Origin: Pseudomonas sp. J452
Lineage (GTDB): Bacteria > Pseudomonadota > Gammaproteobacteria > Pseudomonadales > Pseudomonadaceae
Direction: 5' to 3'
Assembly: GCF_024666525.1 (NCBI RefSeq)
Contig: NZ_CP088294.1
Span: 4,526,001-4,590,000, forward strand
Length of the DNA stretch: 64,000 bases
Shown here: positions 8,335 to 16,332 of the stretch, one piece after another
Position numbering within the stretch: position 1 is the stretch's first letter
Layout: each line of letters opens with the position of its first letter
Notes under the pieces: generated by a model
Databases searched by the model: none
Told to the model about the DNA's origin: nothing
What the model saw: the letters and a program-made list of their open reading frames with translations, nothing else
Translations under genes and position numbers: made by a program

Positions 8335-8883
8335 ATGAGCTGGAAGAACTCCGAACAGCGCTATGGCAGCCTCTCCATTGGCCTGCACTGGCTAATGCTG
8401 ATCCTGATTGCCGGCGTGTATGCCTGCATCGAACTCAAGGGCAACTTCCCCAAGGGCAGCGACACCCGCGAACTGCTCAAGCAATGGCACTTCATGCTCG
8501 GCCTGGCGGTATTTGCCCTGGTCTGGCTGCGCCTGTTGGCACGGCTGATCGCCCCCGCACCGAAAATCGTCCCGGCCCTACCCGCCTGGCAAGCCATCCC
8601 GGCCAAGCTCATGCACCTGGCGCTGTACCTGCTGATGATCGGCGCACCACTGGCCGGCTGGCTGATCCTCAGCGCCGCAGGCAAGCCGATCCCGTTCTTC
8701 GGCCTGGAGCTGCCGCCACTGGTCGGCGAGGACAAACAATTGGCCGGACAGATCAAGGAACTGCACGAGCTGGCCGGCACCGCCGGTTACTGGCTGATCG
8801 GCCTGCATGCCGTCGCCGGGCTGTTCCACCATTTCGTCAGCCGCGACAACACCCTGACCCGCATGCTGCCGGGGCGCGGCTGA
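8335..8883 (+). CDS. Cytochrome b561 family protein
   Basis: 182 residues, four membrane helices. Conserved histidines sit in SIGLHWLMLI (helix 1), KQWHFMLGLAV (helix 2) and GLHAVAGLFHHFV (helix 4), matching the two b-haem sites of bacterial cytochrome b561. The family moves electrons between quinone and periplasmic acceptors; some members act as superoxide:quinone oxidoreductases. A GCGAGGA ribosome site supports the ATG at 8335 over an upstream GTG at 8305. Confidence 0.92.
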   Translation: MSWKNSEQRYGSLSIGLHWLMLILIAGVYACIELKGNFPKGSDTRELLKQWHFMLGLAVFALVWLRLLARLIAPAPKIVPALPAWQAIPAKLMHLALYLLMIGAPLAGWLILSAAGKPIPFFGLELPPLVGEDKQLAGQIKELHELAGTAGYWLIGLHAVAGLFHHFVSRDNTLTRMLPGRG

Positions 8884-9010
8884 TCCAACCGCTGCGCCCC
8901 TCCCGTCGGAGCAGCTGCAGCCGCGAAGCGATGCCTGAGTACAGTGCCATCTCGCGAATAGAGCCGCCCCCACCCAAACGGGATAGCCGGTGCAGCCCTG
9001 GGATCGGCGC

Positions 9011-9030
9011 CCACCTTTATATAAAGGTGG
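9011..9030. repeat. Perfect 20-bp palindrome upstream of rimO
   Basis: CCACCTTTAT followed directly by its reverse complement ATAAAGGTGG, in the 235-bp gap between the cytochrome b561 gene and rimO. It lacks a loop or T run, so it looks more like an operator than a terminator. Nothing else is evident in the gap. Confidence 0.6.
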
Positions 9031-9133
9031 CAAACGGCACCTCGTAACGCTGGTCAAGCCTCGCCTGCGCCGCTAGAATTGCGCACTTTTTGATCAGCGG
9101 CGCCACCCAGAGCGCCCGATGAGGTTAGCCCCG

Positions 9134-10456
9134 ATGTCCACCGCCACCCCGAAAGTCGGCTTCGTCAGCCTTGGTTGCCCTAAAGCCACTGTCGACTCCG
9201 AACGCATCCTCACTCAGCTGCGCATGGAGGGCTATGAGATCGTGCCCACCTATGAGGATGCCGACGTGGTGGTGGTCAACACCTGCGGCTTCATCGACAG
9301 CGCCAAGGCCGAATCGCTGGAAGTGATCGGCGAAGCCATCGCCGAGAACGGCAAGGTCATCGTCACCGGCTGCATGGGCGTGGACGCCAACAGCATCCGC
9401 AACGTGCACCCCAGCGTGCTTTCGGTGACCGGCCCGCAGCAGTACGAGCAAGTGGTCAACGCCGTGCATGAGGTGATCCCACCGAAGGCCGAGCACAACC
9501 CGCTGATCGACCTGGTGCCGCCGCAAGGCATCAAGCTGACCCCACGCCACTACGCCTACCTGAAGATTTCCGAAGGCTGCAATCATCGCTGCAGCTTCTG
9601 CATCATCCCCTCCATGCGCGGTGACCTGGTTAGCCGCCCGGTCGGTGACGTACTCAGCGAAGCCGAGCGTCTGGTCAAGGCCGGGGTCAAAGAGCTGCTG
9701 GTGATCTCCCAGGACACCAGCGCCTACGGCGTCGACCTCAAGTACAAGATGGACTTCTGGAACGGCCAGCCGGTGAAGACCCGCATGCTGGAACTGTGCG
9801 AAGCGCTGTCGTCGATGGGCGTGTGGGTGCGCCTGCACTACGTCTACCCCTACCCCAACGTCGACCACGTCATCCCGCTGATGGCTGCCGGCAAGCTGCT
9901 GCCGTACCTGGACATCCCCTTCCAGCACGCCAGCCCGAAAGTGCTCAAGGCCATGAAACGCCCAGCCTTCGAAGACAAGACCCAGGCGCGCATCAAGCAA
10001 TGGCGCGAGATCTGCCCCGAGCTGACCATCCGCTCCACCTTCATCGTCGGCTTCCCCGGCGAAACCGAAGAAGACTTCCAGTACCTGCTCGACTGGCTGA
10101 CCGAAGCCCAGCTCGATCGCGTCGGCTGCTTCCAGTACTCGCCGGTGGAAGGCGCCCCGGCCAACGACATGGACCTGGAAGTCGTCCCGGACGACGTCAA
10201 GCAGGAGCGCTGGGAGCGCTTCATGGCCCACCAGCAGGCCATCAGCGCCGCCCGCCTGCAGCTGAAGATCGGCCAGGAAATCGAAGTGCTGATCGACGAA
10301 GTGGACGACCAGGGCGCCGTCGGCCGCTCCTACGCCGACGCCCCGGAAATCGACGGCAGCGTGTTTATCGACTCCACCAGCGTGAAGCCCGGTGACAAGG
10401 TGCGCGTACGCGTGGTCGACGCCGACGAGTACGACCTCTGGGCCGAAATGGCCTGA
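9134..10456 (+). CDS. rimO: Ribosomal protein S12 methylthiotransferase
   Basis: 440 residues from ATG 9134 ([10 protein letters not shown], the genus-typical start); an ATG five codons upstream at 9119 is in frame. It methylthiolates Asp89 of ribosomal protein S12. The N-terminal MTTase domain has cluster cysteines C15, C51 and C80, and the radical SAM domain has the CNHRCSFC motif (C149, C153, C156); a TRAM domain closes the protein ([27 protein letters not shown]). All catalytic residues are intact and a terminator follows. Confidence 0.97.
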   Translation: MSTATPKVGFVSLGCPKATVDSERILTQLRMEGYEIVPTYEDADVVVVNTCGFIDSAKAESLEVIGEAIAENGKVIVTGCMGVDANSIRNVHPSVLSVTGPQQYEQVVNAVHEVIPPKAEHNPLIDLVPPQGIKLTPRHYAYLKISEGCNHRCSFCIIPSMRGDLVSRPVGDVLSEAERLVKAGVKELLVISQDTSAYGVDLKYKMDFWNGQPVKTRMLELCEALSSMGVWVRLHYVYPYPNVDHVIPLMAAGKLLPYLDIPFQHASPKVLKAMKRPAFEDKTQARIKQWREICPELTIRSTFIVGFPGETEEDFQYLLDWLTEAQLDRVGCFQYSPVEGAPANDMDLEVVPDDVKQERWERFMAHQQAISAARLQLKIGQEIEVLIDEVDDQGAVGRSYADAPEIDGSVFIDSTSVKPGDKVRVRVVDADEYDLWAEMA

Positions 10457-10466
10457 TACCCACACC

Positions 10467-10496
10467 GAAAAGCCCCGCCCCACAGCGGGGCTTTTC
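10467..10496 (+). terminator. Terminator of rimO
   Basis: Stem AGCCCCGC / GCGGGGCT, A run before and TTTT after, 14 bases past the stop codon. Confidence 0.9.
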
Positions 10497-10502
10497 ATTT
10501 CA

Positions 10503-10551
10503 AGTGGGCTGAGTTTTGTAGGAGCGAATTCATTCGCGATCAGAGCCCACT
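10503..10551. repeat. REP-like palindrome between rimO and the integron
   Basis: Outer arms AGTGGGCT / AGCCCACT enclose an inner palindrome GCGAATTCATTCGC. The GTAGGAGCGAATTCATTCGCGA core is a dispersed repeat familiar from Pseudomonas genomes. Confidence 0.7.
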
Positions 10552-10591
10552 CCCCCGGTACCTGCCCGTCACGCGCCCCACCAAACCCTCC

Positions 10592-11557
10592 CTACACCCG
10601 ATCCAGCGGACTGATCACCCCCAGTCCGCCACGATTGAGCACATGGGTATAGATCTGCGTGGTCTTCACATCCGCGTGCCCTAACAGCTCCTGCACGGTG
10701 CGGATATCCTGACCACTCTCCAGCAGATGAGTGGCAAAGGAATGGCGAAAGGTATGCGGCGTGGCCGGTTTGTTCAGCCCCACGCGACGCACTGCATTAC
10801 GGATCGCACGCTGGATAGTCTTCTCGTGCAGATGGTGGCGGAAGATGCCACCTGAACGCGGGTCCGCGGAGCGATTGATCGAAGGGAACACGAACTGCCA
10901 GCCCCACTCCGCCGCCGCATTCGGATACTTGCGCGCCAATGCATGCGGCAAATTTGCCCGCCCGAAACCCTCCAGCAGATCCTGCTCGTGCAGTGCGCGA
11001 ACCCGCTGCAGATGCAACTCCAAAGGGGCCGCCAACTTGCGTGGCAGCATGGTCACCCGATCCTTCTGCCCCTTACCGTCGCGAATCAGAATCTCTAAAC
11101 GGGAAAACTCCACATCCTTTACCCGCAGGCGCAGCACTTCCATTAAGCGCATGCCCGAGCCATACAGCAGATTGGCCACCAGCCACAGCGTGCCATCCAA
11201 CTGCGCCAACACACTCGCCACCTCCTCCCGAGTCAGCACCACCGGCAAACGCTGCGGCCGCCGCGCCCTAATCACCCCATCCATCCACGGCAACTCGATC
11301 CGCAACACCTGCTTATAGAGAAACAAAATCGCCGACAGCGCCTGATTCTGGGTGGACGCCGCCACATCCCGTCGCACCGCCAGATCACTCAGAAAAGCCT
11401 CAACTTCTGCGGCACCCATCTCCTGCGGATGGCGATACTTGTGGAAGCGGATAAAGCGCTTCACCCACTCCAGATAGACAGTTTCGGTGCGAATCGAATA
11501 GTGTCGCAGGCGAATCTGCTCGCGAACCTGATCGAGCAGCTTGGGTTTGTCATCCAT
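10592..11557 (-). CDS. intI: Integron integrase (IntI, tyrosine recombinase)
   Basis: 321 residues from ATG 11557 ([21 protein letters not shown]), with a GGGAG site upstream; frame extends to 11650 without support. The catalytic residues R137, H268, R271, H294 and Y303 are in [23 protein letters not shown] and [15 protein letters not shown]. The extra segment unique to integron integrases is present at about 188-226 ([23 protein letters not shown], then WGWQFVFPS). It is transcribed away from the cassette array, the normal arrangement. It should excise and insert cassettes at attC and attI. No LexA box (CTGT-N8-ACAG) is visible upstream, so SOS control is not obvious. Confidence 0.96.
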   Translation of the reverse strand: MDDKPKLLDQVREQIRLRHYSIRTETVYLEWVKRFIRFHKYRHPQEMGAAEVEAFLSDLAVRRDVAASTQNQALSAILFLYKQVLRIELPWMDGVIRARRPQRLPVVLTREEVASVLAQLDGTLWLVANLLYGSGMRLMEVLRLRVKDVEFSRLEILIRDGKGQKDRVTMLPRKLAAPLELHLQRVRALHEQDLLEGFGRANLPHALARKYPNAAAEWGWQFVFPSINRSADPRSGGIFRHHLHEKTIQRAIRNAVRRVGLNKPATPHTFRHSFATHLLESGQDIRTVQELLGHADVKTTQIYTHVLNRGGLGVISPLDRV

Positions 11558-11638
11558 GTCGCTGTTACTCCCTGACTGATGTCGCATCTCCTGATGCGAT
11601 TTGCAGGCTAAACAAGGACTTGCCGGACGACAAGGAAC

Positions 11639-11699
11639 GTTATGCGACAAAAATGGCGCAAAGCATTACGCCACTTGTGTCGTCTACTTATAGTTAGCG
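11639..11699 (+). other. Presumed attI region at the integron boundary
   Basis: Two core-like triplets lie between intI and the first cassette ORF: GTTATGC at 11639-11645 (same heptamer as the end of attC1, and preceded by AAC) and GTTAGCG at 11693-11699. Either could be the insertion point. The second leaves only 12 bases to the first cassette ATG, as is common in cassettes. Confidence 0.5.
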
Positions 11700-11705
11700 G
11701 TATAT

Positions 11706-12179
11706 ATGAATTTCTACGTATCCGAAAAATACAAACGTAGCGGCAAACGAAAAACCATACTTGCCGCATTACTGGTGGTCGGCATAATTGCAGTTGCCGC
11801 CTGGATGTTTATTGCCAGCGACAGCTTTTATCACAAAATATTAGCTGCAACTATCACCTTACTACTCATAAAGCATTTGCCCGGCGCATATAAAAGCATA
11901 AAAAACAATGACTCATCCTACCCGATCGTAGCCATCATTGAATCTGAAAACAAAATCGATATATCGCACAAAGGCGCCGTTGTAAGCATGCCGTTATCGG
12001 ATATAGAAAGCCTGAGAATTCAGAGCGCGAAAGGAAATATAAAATCTCTTCTGCTAACCACTAAATCTTTCAGCAATTTACGCTTTGAAGGGTACGAAAA
12101 TTTAGCAGAAATGGCTGAGCTTCTTAAAAAATACACACCGGCAGGAAAAATCAAAAATGCCACGTGGTATCACCGCTAA
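11706..12179 (+). CDS. Integron cassette 1: unknown membrane protein
   Basis: 157 residues. After a basic N-terminus (EKYKRSGKRKT) come two hydrophobic segments at about residues 17-34 and 43-56; the rest is soluble with no motif I recognise. The layout resembles small bacterial proteins with a PH-like soluble domain after two helices, but that is a guess. Base composition is clearly richer in A+T than the chromosome, showing foreign origin. The stop codon lies inside the left end of attC1, the usual compact cassette form. Confidence 0.75.
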   Translation: MNFYVSEKYKRSGKRKTILAALLVVGIIAVAAWMFIASDSFYHKILAATITLLLIKHLPGAYKSIKNNDSSYPIVAIIESENKIDISHKGAVVSMPLSDIESLRIQSAKGNIKSLLLTTKSFSNLRFEGYENLAEMAELLKKYTPAGKIKNATWYHR

Positions 12180-12250
12180 CAAATGGTTCAAGTCGCTCGC
12201 TTCGCTCACTCGGGACCGGCTAAAGCCGGCCCCTTAACCAAACGTTATGC
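12174..12250 (+). repeat. attC site 1
   Basis: 77 bp from CGCTAAC to GTTATGC. Internal inverted arms are typical of an attC hairpin: TGGTTCAAG... with CCTTAACCAAACG, and an inner GGGACCGGC / GCCGGCCCC stem. The last heptamer departs from GTTRRRY at one base. Confidence 0.92.
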
Positions 12251-12268
12251 TCAGGATCAGTAAGCCCC

Positions 12269-12646
12269 ATGTTGATATGGAAGTTTATATTTTGGATAAC
12301 CACAGCATTTATACTTCTCGCAATCCTCACACTTCCCTTCGCCTACATTTTTCCTGAGGCAGAAGACATAATTGCACTTACCATACAAATTTTGGGGCAA
12401 TTTTGCTTATACGGCTATGCTTACCAGAAAGCTATCGGAACAAAAAATATAGCAATTGCTGCATTTGTGCTGAATCTCGCCCTCAGCATTTATACGCTAA
12501 CTGATATCGCGCCGCTGTTATTAGAGGCCAGGGAGTTTTGGGAAATCATGATTGCTGTCGCAGCTTTAATCATAATGGCAGTATTACTGGTACCTCTCTA
12601 CCGCTACTCTTTCAAATCCGAGCACATATGGAAGCGCGCAGCATAA
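12269..12646 (+). CDS. Integron cassette 2: unknown four-helix membrane protein
   Basis: 125 residues, ATG 18 bases after the cassette boundary. Four hydrophobic helices at about 5-27, 34-52, 62-82 and 89-110 fill most of the protein; a short basic tail follows (FKSEHIWKRAA). A+T-rich. No family recognised. It overlaps the first bases of attC2. Confidence 0.72.
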   Translation: MLIWKFIFWITTAFILLAILTLPFAYIFPEAEDIIALTIQILGQFCLYGYAYQKAIGTKNIAIAAFVLNLALSIYTLTDIAPLLLEAREFWEIMIAVAALIIMAVLLVPLYRYSFKSEHIWKRAA

Positions 12647-12715
12647 CAATTGGTTCAATTCGTTCGCTGCGCTCACTGGGACCGGCGAAGCCGGCCCCTT
12701 AACCAAACGTTAGGC
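12641..12715 (+). repeat. attC site 2
   Basis: 75 bp from GCATAAC to GTTAGGC, two bases shorter than most of its neighbours. Inner stem GGGACCGGCGAAGCCGGCCCC. Confidence 0.92.
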
Positions 12716-13019
12716 GCAAGGGCAAACTTGGTTATTCAGCACCGAGCCAGGAAACACAATCACCGCATCTGCGCGGTGTTCCTGAATCGAATGGTTGCTT
12801 GGGAGTTGAGGCCGTCATTTGTGGTCAGCAAAGGAGTTGCTTTCAAAGAATGCGCACATCACAAATAACTTTCCGGGCCAAAACCGACACGCCGTGCACA
12901 CCGCCGGTTAAGCTCGGCGCTGGCACCATTTCCGGTGTTCGGCTGGGCAATCTAACAATTGGCTCAAGTCGTTCGCTTCGCTCACTCGGGACCGGCGAAG
13001 CCGGCCCCTTAGCCAAACG
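12710..13019 (+). other. Integron cassette 3: ORF-less cassette with conserved core
   Basis: A 310-bp cassette with no convincing gene. Bases 12808-12915 are about 90% identical (97 of 108) to 14190-14297 in cassette 6 with no gaps. The core contains a long-range inverted repeat (GTCATTTGTG here, CACAAATAAC downstream) enclosing a small hairpin AGCAA-AGGAG-TTGCT. It may encode a structured RNA or a regulatory element. A 74-codon frame from 12799 exists, but the matching frame in cassette 6 has a stop codon. Confidence 0.6.
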
Positions 13020-13025
13020 TTAGGA
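12950..13025 (+). repeat. attC site 3
   Basis: 76 bp from ATCTAAC to GTTAGGA, with CTTAGCC in place of the CTTAACC seen in the others. Confidence 0.92.
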
Positions 13026-13032
13026 AACCAGC

Positions 13033-13494
13033 ATGGATGCACCGAGTAAAACAAACTTAGAACTTATATTTTCCATTGCATGCATTGGCTTCGGGATACT
13101 CGTAGCATGCTTCCTTTCACCTAAGGATCGATATTTTCTTGGGAATATGGCAATTTTTTGGTTACCGCAAGCTGCAATATTATTGTGCATGTGGCTGTTA
13201 GGCTCACGTCCATCTGTCATATCTGGTGTAGCACTGATTCTTTCTTTATACCTAGCAGCATTTGGAGTGTTCACATTCTACAACTCAGGCCCTGACGCCT
13301 CCATGGCCTGGCTCGGCTACCTATTTTCTCTCCCCGGTGCAGGTATTGGCGCTCTAATCGGAATAGCCATAATAAAACTCCGTAAAATTCATGCTGCAGC
13401 CGTCGCAGGTGTAGTTTCTGCAATTTGCACATTTGTTGGCTTGGCTATAAATCAAGCCGCACTATGCAATACCGTTTTGTATTGCGGGCTATAG
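13033..13494 (+). CDS. Integron cassette 4: unknown membrane protein
   Basis: 153 residues beginning 8 bases after the attC3 core, behind a GTTAGGAAACC leader with an AGGAA ribosome site. Five hydrophobic segments span nearly the whole length, including glycine-rich LGYLFSLPGAGIGALIGIAII. A+T-rich relative to the backbone. No family recognised; an integral inner-membrane protein is all that can be said. Confidence 0.75.
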   Translation: MDAPSKTNLELIFSIACIGFGILVACFLSPKDRYFLGNMAIFWLPQAAILLCMWLLGSRPSVISGVALILSLYLAAFGVFTFYNSGPDASMAWLGYLFSLPGAGIGALIGIAIIKLRKIHAAAVAGVVSAICTFVGLAINQAALCNTVLYCGL

Positions 13495-13502
13495 TTACAG
13501 TC

Positions 13503-13579
13503 TCCTAACAAATGGTTCAAGTCGCTCGCTTCGCTCACTCGGGACCGGCTAAAGCCGGCCCCTTAACCAAACGTTAGGC
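13503..13579 (+). repeat. attC site 4
   Basis: 77 bp from TCCTAAC to GTTAGGC; its central part is identical to attC1. Confidence 0.93.
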
Positions 13580-13615
13580 TGCTGATTTAAATCGTCGTCA
13601 CGGAGGGCCACCACA

Positions 13616-14026
13616 TTGAATCCGCTCATACTTCCTATGGCAGCTCATATAGCTCTCACCTCTTTTCTTTACGTGCTATTAACTATCGCACGCGCACCTA
13701 AGGTGTGGGGCATAGGCAAAAAAACAGATGGAAGCAATCCTTGGGCAGTAGTAGAACCTCGAATTAGCGCGAATCTTTCAAACCAGTTCGAGTGGCCCGT
13801 ATTTTTCTATGCTGCGTGCATTCTACTAATTCAAAACCAATCAGCTTTAGCTGCTGCTGCCTGGCTAGCGTGGATATTCATTTTGGGGCGTGTGGTTCAT
13901 AGCTGCGTACAAATACTCACCACAAACGTACGGTTGCGCGGCTTAGTTTTCACAATAAACTTTCTAGCCACTCTTGGATTATGGGTTGTTGTAATTTTTA
14001 CTTTAGAACCGAGTGCAACAGCCTAA
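13616..14026 (+). CDS. Integron cassette 5: MAPEG-family membrane protein
   Basis: 136 residues. The start is a TTG at 13616 with a strong CGGAGGG site 8 bases upstream; an ATG at 13637 is the alternative. Four helices and the central motif VVEPRISANLSNQFEWPVFFYAACILL (RxxNxxEWPV-like) match the MAPEG superfamily (microsomal glutathione S-transferase relatives), as does WIFILGRVVHSCVQ. Bacterial members are mostly uncharacterised; a glutathione-dependent detoxification role is possible. It is the only cassette protein here with a recognised family. Confidence 0.82.
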   Translation: MNPLILPMAAHIALTSFLYVLLTIARAPKVWGIGKKTDGSNPWAVVEPRISANLSNQFEWPVFFYAACILLIQNQSALAAAAWLAWIFILGRVVHSCVQILTTNVRLRGLVFTINFLATLGLWVVVIFTLEPSATA

Positions 14027-14097
14027 CAAATGGTTCAAGCCGTTCGCTCCGCTCACTCGGGACCGGCTAAAGCCGGCCCCTTAACCAAACGTTAGGC
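14021..14097 (+). repeat. attC site 5
   Basis: 77 bp from GCCTAAC to GTTAGGC, both heptamers matching the consensus exactly. Confidence 0.94.
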
Positions 14098-14414
14098 GGC
14101 AAGAGCAAAGCCATGCTCGATGTCCGTGCCCAAGAACAAAACAGCCGCATCGCGGCGCCAGCACAGAATCGAGTGGCCGGATGAAGATAGAGGCCGTTAT
14201 TTGTGCTTAGCAAAGGAGTTGCTTTCAGGAAATGCGCACATCACAAATAACTTTCCGGGCCAAAATCGTCACACCGTGCGCTCCGCCGGTTAAGCTCAGC
14301 CGCAGTGCGGTATTCATTACCTGCGTCCGACTCGATGTCCGCTGCCTAACAAACGGTTCAAGTCGCTCGCTCCGCTCGCTCGGGACCGCGTTCCGCGGCC
14401 CCTTAACCTGAACG
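14092..14414 (+). other. Integron cassette 6: ORF-less cassette sharing the core of cassette 3
   Basis: A 323-bp cassette. Core 14190-14297 aligns without gaps to cassette 3. Here the outer stem is perfect: GTTATTTGTG and CACAAATAAC, with the same AGCAA-AGGAG-TTGCT hairpin inside. The flanks of the core differ between the two cassettes apart from a weakly similar 24 bases upstream. No gene is credible on either strand. Confidence 0.6.
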
Positions 14415-14420
14415 TTAGCA
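14344..14420 (+). repeat. attC site 6 (last of the array)
   Basis: 77 bp from GCCTAAC to GTTAGCA. More diverged than sites 1-5: inner stem GGGACCGCGTTCCGCGGCCCC and CTTAACCTGAACG. The next 250 bases (14421-14670) hold no further attC site and no gene I can support. Confidence 0.9.
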
Positions 14421-14670
14421 GCCATAAACAATAAATTTGACCTCCTCAGCCTTATCGAGTTTTTAAGTCCGAGCCTGAGTGGATACATCACATGGGCTGA
14501 CTTTATGGTGCACGCTTTATGACAACGCGGGGCCCAGATACCGTCATAGCTACAGGTGCACCAGATGCCCCCATCGCCCCCCTCCAATCACGCAGAACAG
14601 CTGTCTTACGACTAGGTTTACCTCGGACACTAAAGCCTTCGTCCACACTGCAAACAGGTAAAGGTTCGTT

Positions 14671-15126
14671 ATGACTAAAAAAATCGACCTGACGATCACG
14701 CACGATTACCTCAATCCATTTGCCTCGCCGGACGCCCCCAGGCTGGCCCCCGAGCTGGTGGACTACCTGTCCGACAGCGCCTGGTACCACCCCGAGCTGA
14801 GCCTGCAGATCCGCTGCCCGGAAGATGAGCAGGAACGCCTGCAACAAGCCATCGGCAATACCTTTGCGGAAAAGAGCGAACAACTCAGAGGGGATATCAG
14901 CACCCAACGGATGGTGGCGCTTATCCTGCTGGGGTTGGCGCTCACCCTGGTGCTGGCAGGCACGGCGCTGGGCATTGAAGGCACCATCCCCGTGGGAGTC
15001 GTTACCGTCACCGCGTGGATGCTGCTCTGGCGCAGCGCAGAGATCTTCTTTCTGGATATCCGCAGCAGTAACCGCGAGCTGCGTAAGTATCAGCGTATTG
15101 CCAGCGCCCCCAAGCACTTCATCTAA
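14671..15126 (+). CDS. Unknown protein with two membrane helices
   Basis: 151 residues starting at ATG 14671 behind AGGTAAAGG. A soluble N-terminal half with YLNPFASPDAPRLAPELVDYL and a WYHPELSLQIRCPEDEQE segment is followed by two adjacent helices at about 88-106 and 108-126 and a short basic cytosolic tail. Composition is like the chromosome rather than the cassettes, and no attC follows, so I treat it as outside the integron. Family not recognised. Confidence 0.75.
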   Translation: MTKKIDLTITHDYLNPFASPDAPRLAPELVDYLSDSAWYHPELSLQIRCPEDEQERLQQAIGNTFAEKSEQLRGDISTQRMVALILLGLALTLVLAGTALGIEGTIPVGVVTVTAWMLLWRSAEIFFLDIRSSNRELRKYQRIASAPKHFI

Positions 15127-15176
15127 GCCAGTAGCCGGATATCCACGCTGGGAAACGCTTCGCGGTCTTCCACCCC
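15127..15176. repeat. REP-like hairpin sequence, copy 1
   Basis: Starts right after the preceding stop codon: GCCAGTAGCCGGATATCCA then an imperfect CTGGGAAACGCTTCGCGGTCTTCCAC hairpin. A similar sequence lies at 17604-17655, also directly after a gene. Bases 15177-15414 contain nothing recognisable. Confidence 0.6.
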
Positions 15177-15414
15177 GCGCACTGATCGCTATCGTGGATA
15201 CTCCGCCTCCACAGAAAGCAGTCCTGGCAGCAGGACTGCTAGGCTCGAGCGGCGGGATTCGTGACGCAAAGCGTGGGAGCGATAATGGATGGGGTAAGCA
15301 GACGCAGAGCGGCGAAGGCGATATCAACACGGCCTTGCCCGCCTTGTGACGGGTTCCTATGCTCTGTAGCAATCCTTCCAGCCGCACATCCCGAATCCCC
15401 GGCAGGCCGACACT

Positions 15415-16158
15415 GTGAAAACACTGATGCGCTGCCTGCTGCTGCTCACTTGGCTTCACTCCGCCGAGAGCACAGCTGAAACCTATCAGATCGTCACCGA
15501 GGAATGGGCGCCCTACAACTACAGCGAGCAAGGCCAGATACGGGGGATGGCGACAGACATCGTGAGAGCCATCATGAGCCTCACCGGTGATGATTTCGAA
15601 ATACTGATGCAGCCAAGCATGCGCACCACCCATGCGCTGCAAACGCGCCCCAAAACCATCATGTACTCGTTGTTCCGCACACCCGAGCGCGAGCCTCTGT
15701 ACAAATGGGTGGGGCCCATCGTGGAGGAATCCATTCACCCCTATCAGCTGCGCAGCGCGACGTTCCGGATCGAGACGCTGGCCGAACTGCAACGGGCCAA
15801 ACGTATTACCACCCGCGTTGACGGTCTGATACCTAAAGTGCTGCAGGCGGCCGGCTTCACTAACCTGGATCGCTCGGCAAACACCAGCCACCAGTTGTAC
15901 CGCATGCTGCTCGCCGGGCGCACCGAGATCATCGTCGGCGACACCGATGCTGGCGTGCACTATTACAGCCAGCAACTGGGCATCCCCGCCAATGCGCTGC
16001 AACAGATTCCACTCGAAATCTACAAGTCGTCGCTGTACATCGCCTTCAGCCGCGATTGCGACGACGCCCTGATCGAACGCTGGTCCAACGCGCTGACACA
16101 ACTCCGCCGCACGGGAATCATGCAGCGCATTCAACGGCGCTATGAACACCCGGACTAG
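15415..16158 (+). CDS. Periplasmic solute-binding-like protein (SBP family 3)
   Basis: 247 residues from GTG 15415 (ATG 15427 is the alternative), with a signal peptide cleaved near STAET. The fold signature of family 3 binding proteins is clear: YQIVTEEWAPYNYSEQGQIRGMATDIVRAI, then PERMYSLFRTPEREPLYKWVGPI-like text, and a C-terminal RTGIMQRIQRRYE. There are no ABC permease genes beside it. Pseudomonas genomes carry many such orphan proteins, some acting as sensor inputs. Ligand unknown. Confidence 0.85.
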   Translation: MKTLMRCLLLLTWLHSAESTAETYQIVTEEWAPYNYSEQGQIRGMATDIVRAIMSLTGDDFEILMQPSMRTTHALQTRPKTIMYSLFRTPEREPLYKWVGPIVEESIHPYQLRSATFRIETLAELQRAKRITTRVDGLIPKVLQAAGFTNLDRSANTSHQLYRMLLAGRTEIIVGDTDAGVHYYSQQLGIPANALQQIPLEIYKSSLYIAFSRDCDDALIERWSNALTQLRRTGIMQRIQRRYEHPD

Positions 16159-16332
16159 CCAAACCTGCTGACCTGAGCCATCCAGCACGGGCCATTGCCC
16201 AGCTCCACGGCGTAGCAGCGGACTGCTGCATAACCGCCATTGAGGGCAGCGCATGCGAACGCTCAAACCGCGCGAACGTTACAATGCCGCCCCTACCGAT
16301 CCCAACGGGCCCGCCCCGGAGCCGAACCGCCG

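Noticed and set aside
9125..10498. 457-codon open frame antisense to rimO
   Set aside because: A mirror frame of a highly conserved G+C-rich gene; its protein is low-complexity Val/Ala/His/Asp with no motif and no ribosome site.
11558..11700. LexA box controlling intI
   Set aside because: Searched both strands for CTGT-N8-ACAG and found no acceptable match.
12650..12868. Small frame starting in attC2 and entering cassette 3
   Set aside because: It begins inside the recombination site and is not kept in the related cassette 6.
12174..14420. CRISPR-like array (repeats of about 76 bp at intervals)
   Set aside because: Spacers are 230-480 bp and mostly carry genes, repeats have attC heptamers and an integrase gene is adjacent.
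14225..14587. 120-codon reverse frame in cassette 6
   Set aside because: It crosses attC6 and the array boundary, so it could not be a unit of the cassette; no counterpart in cassette 3.
14503..16266. 587-codon reverse frame across the gene after the integron and the binding-protein gene
   Set aside because: It runs through two forward genes with clear starts, ribosome sites and a signal peptide.
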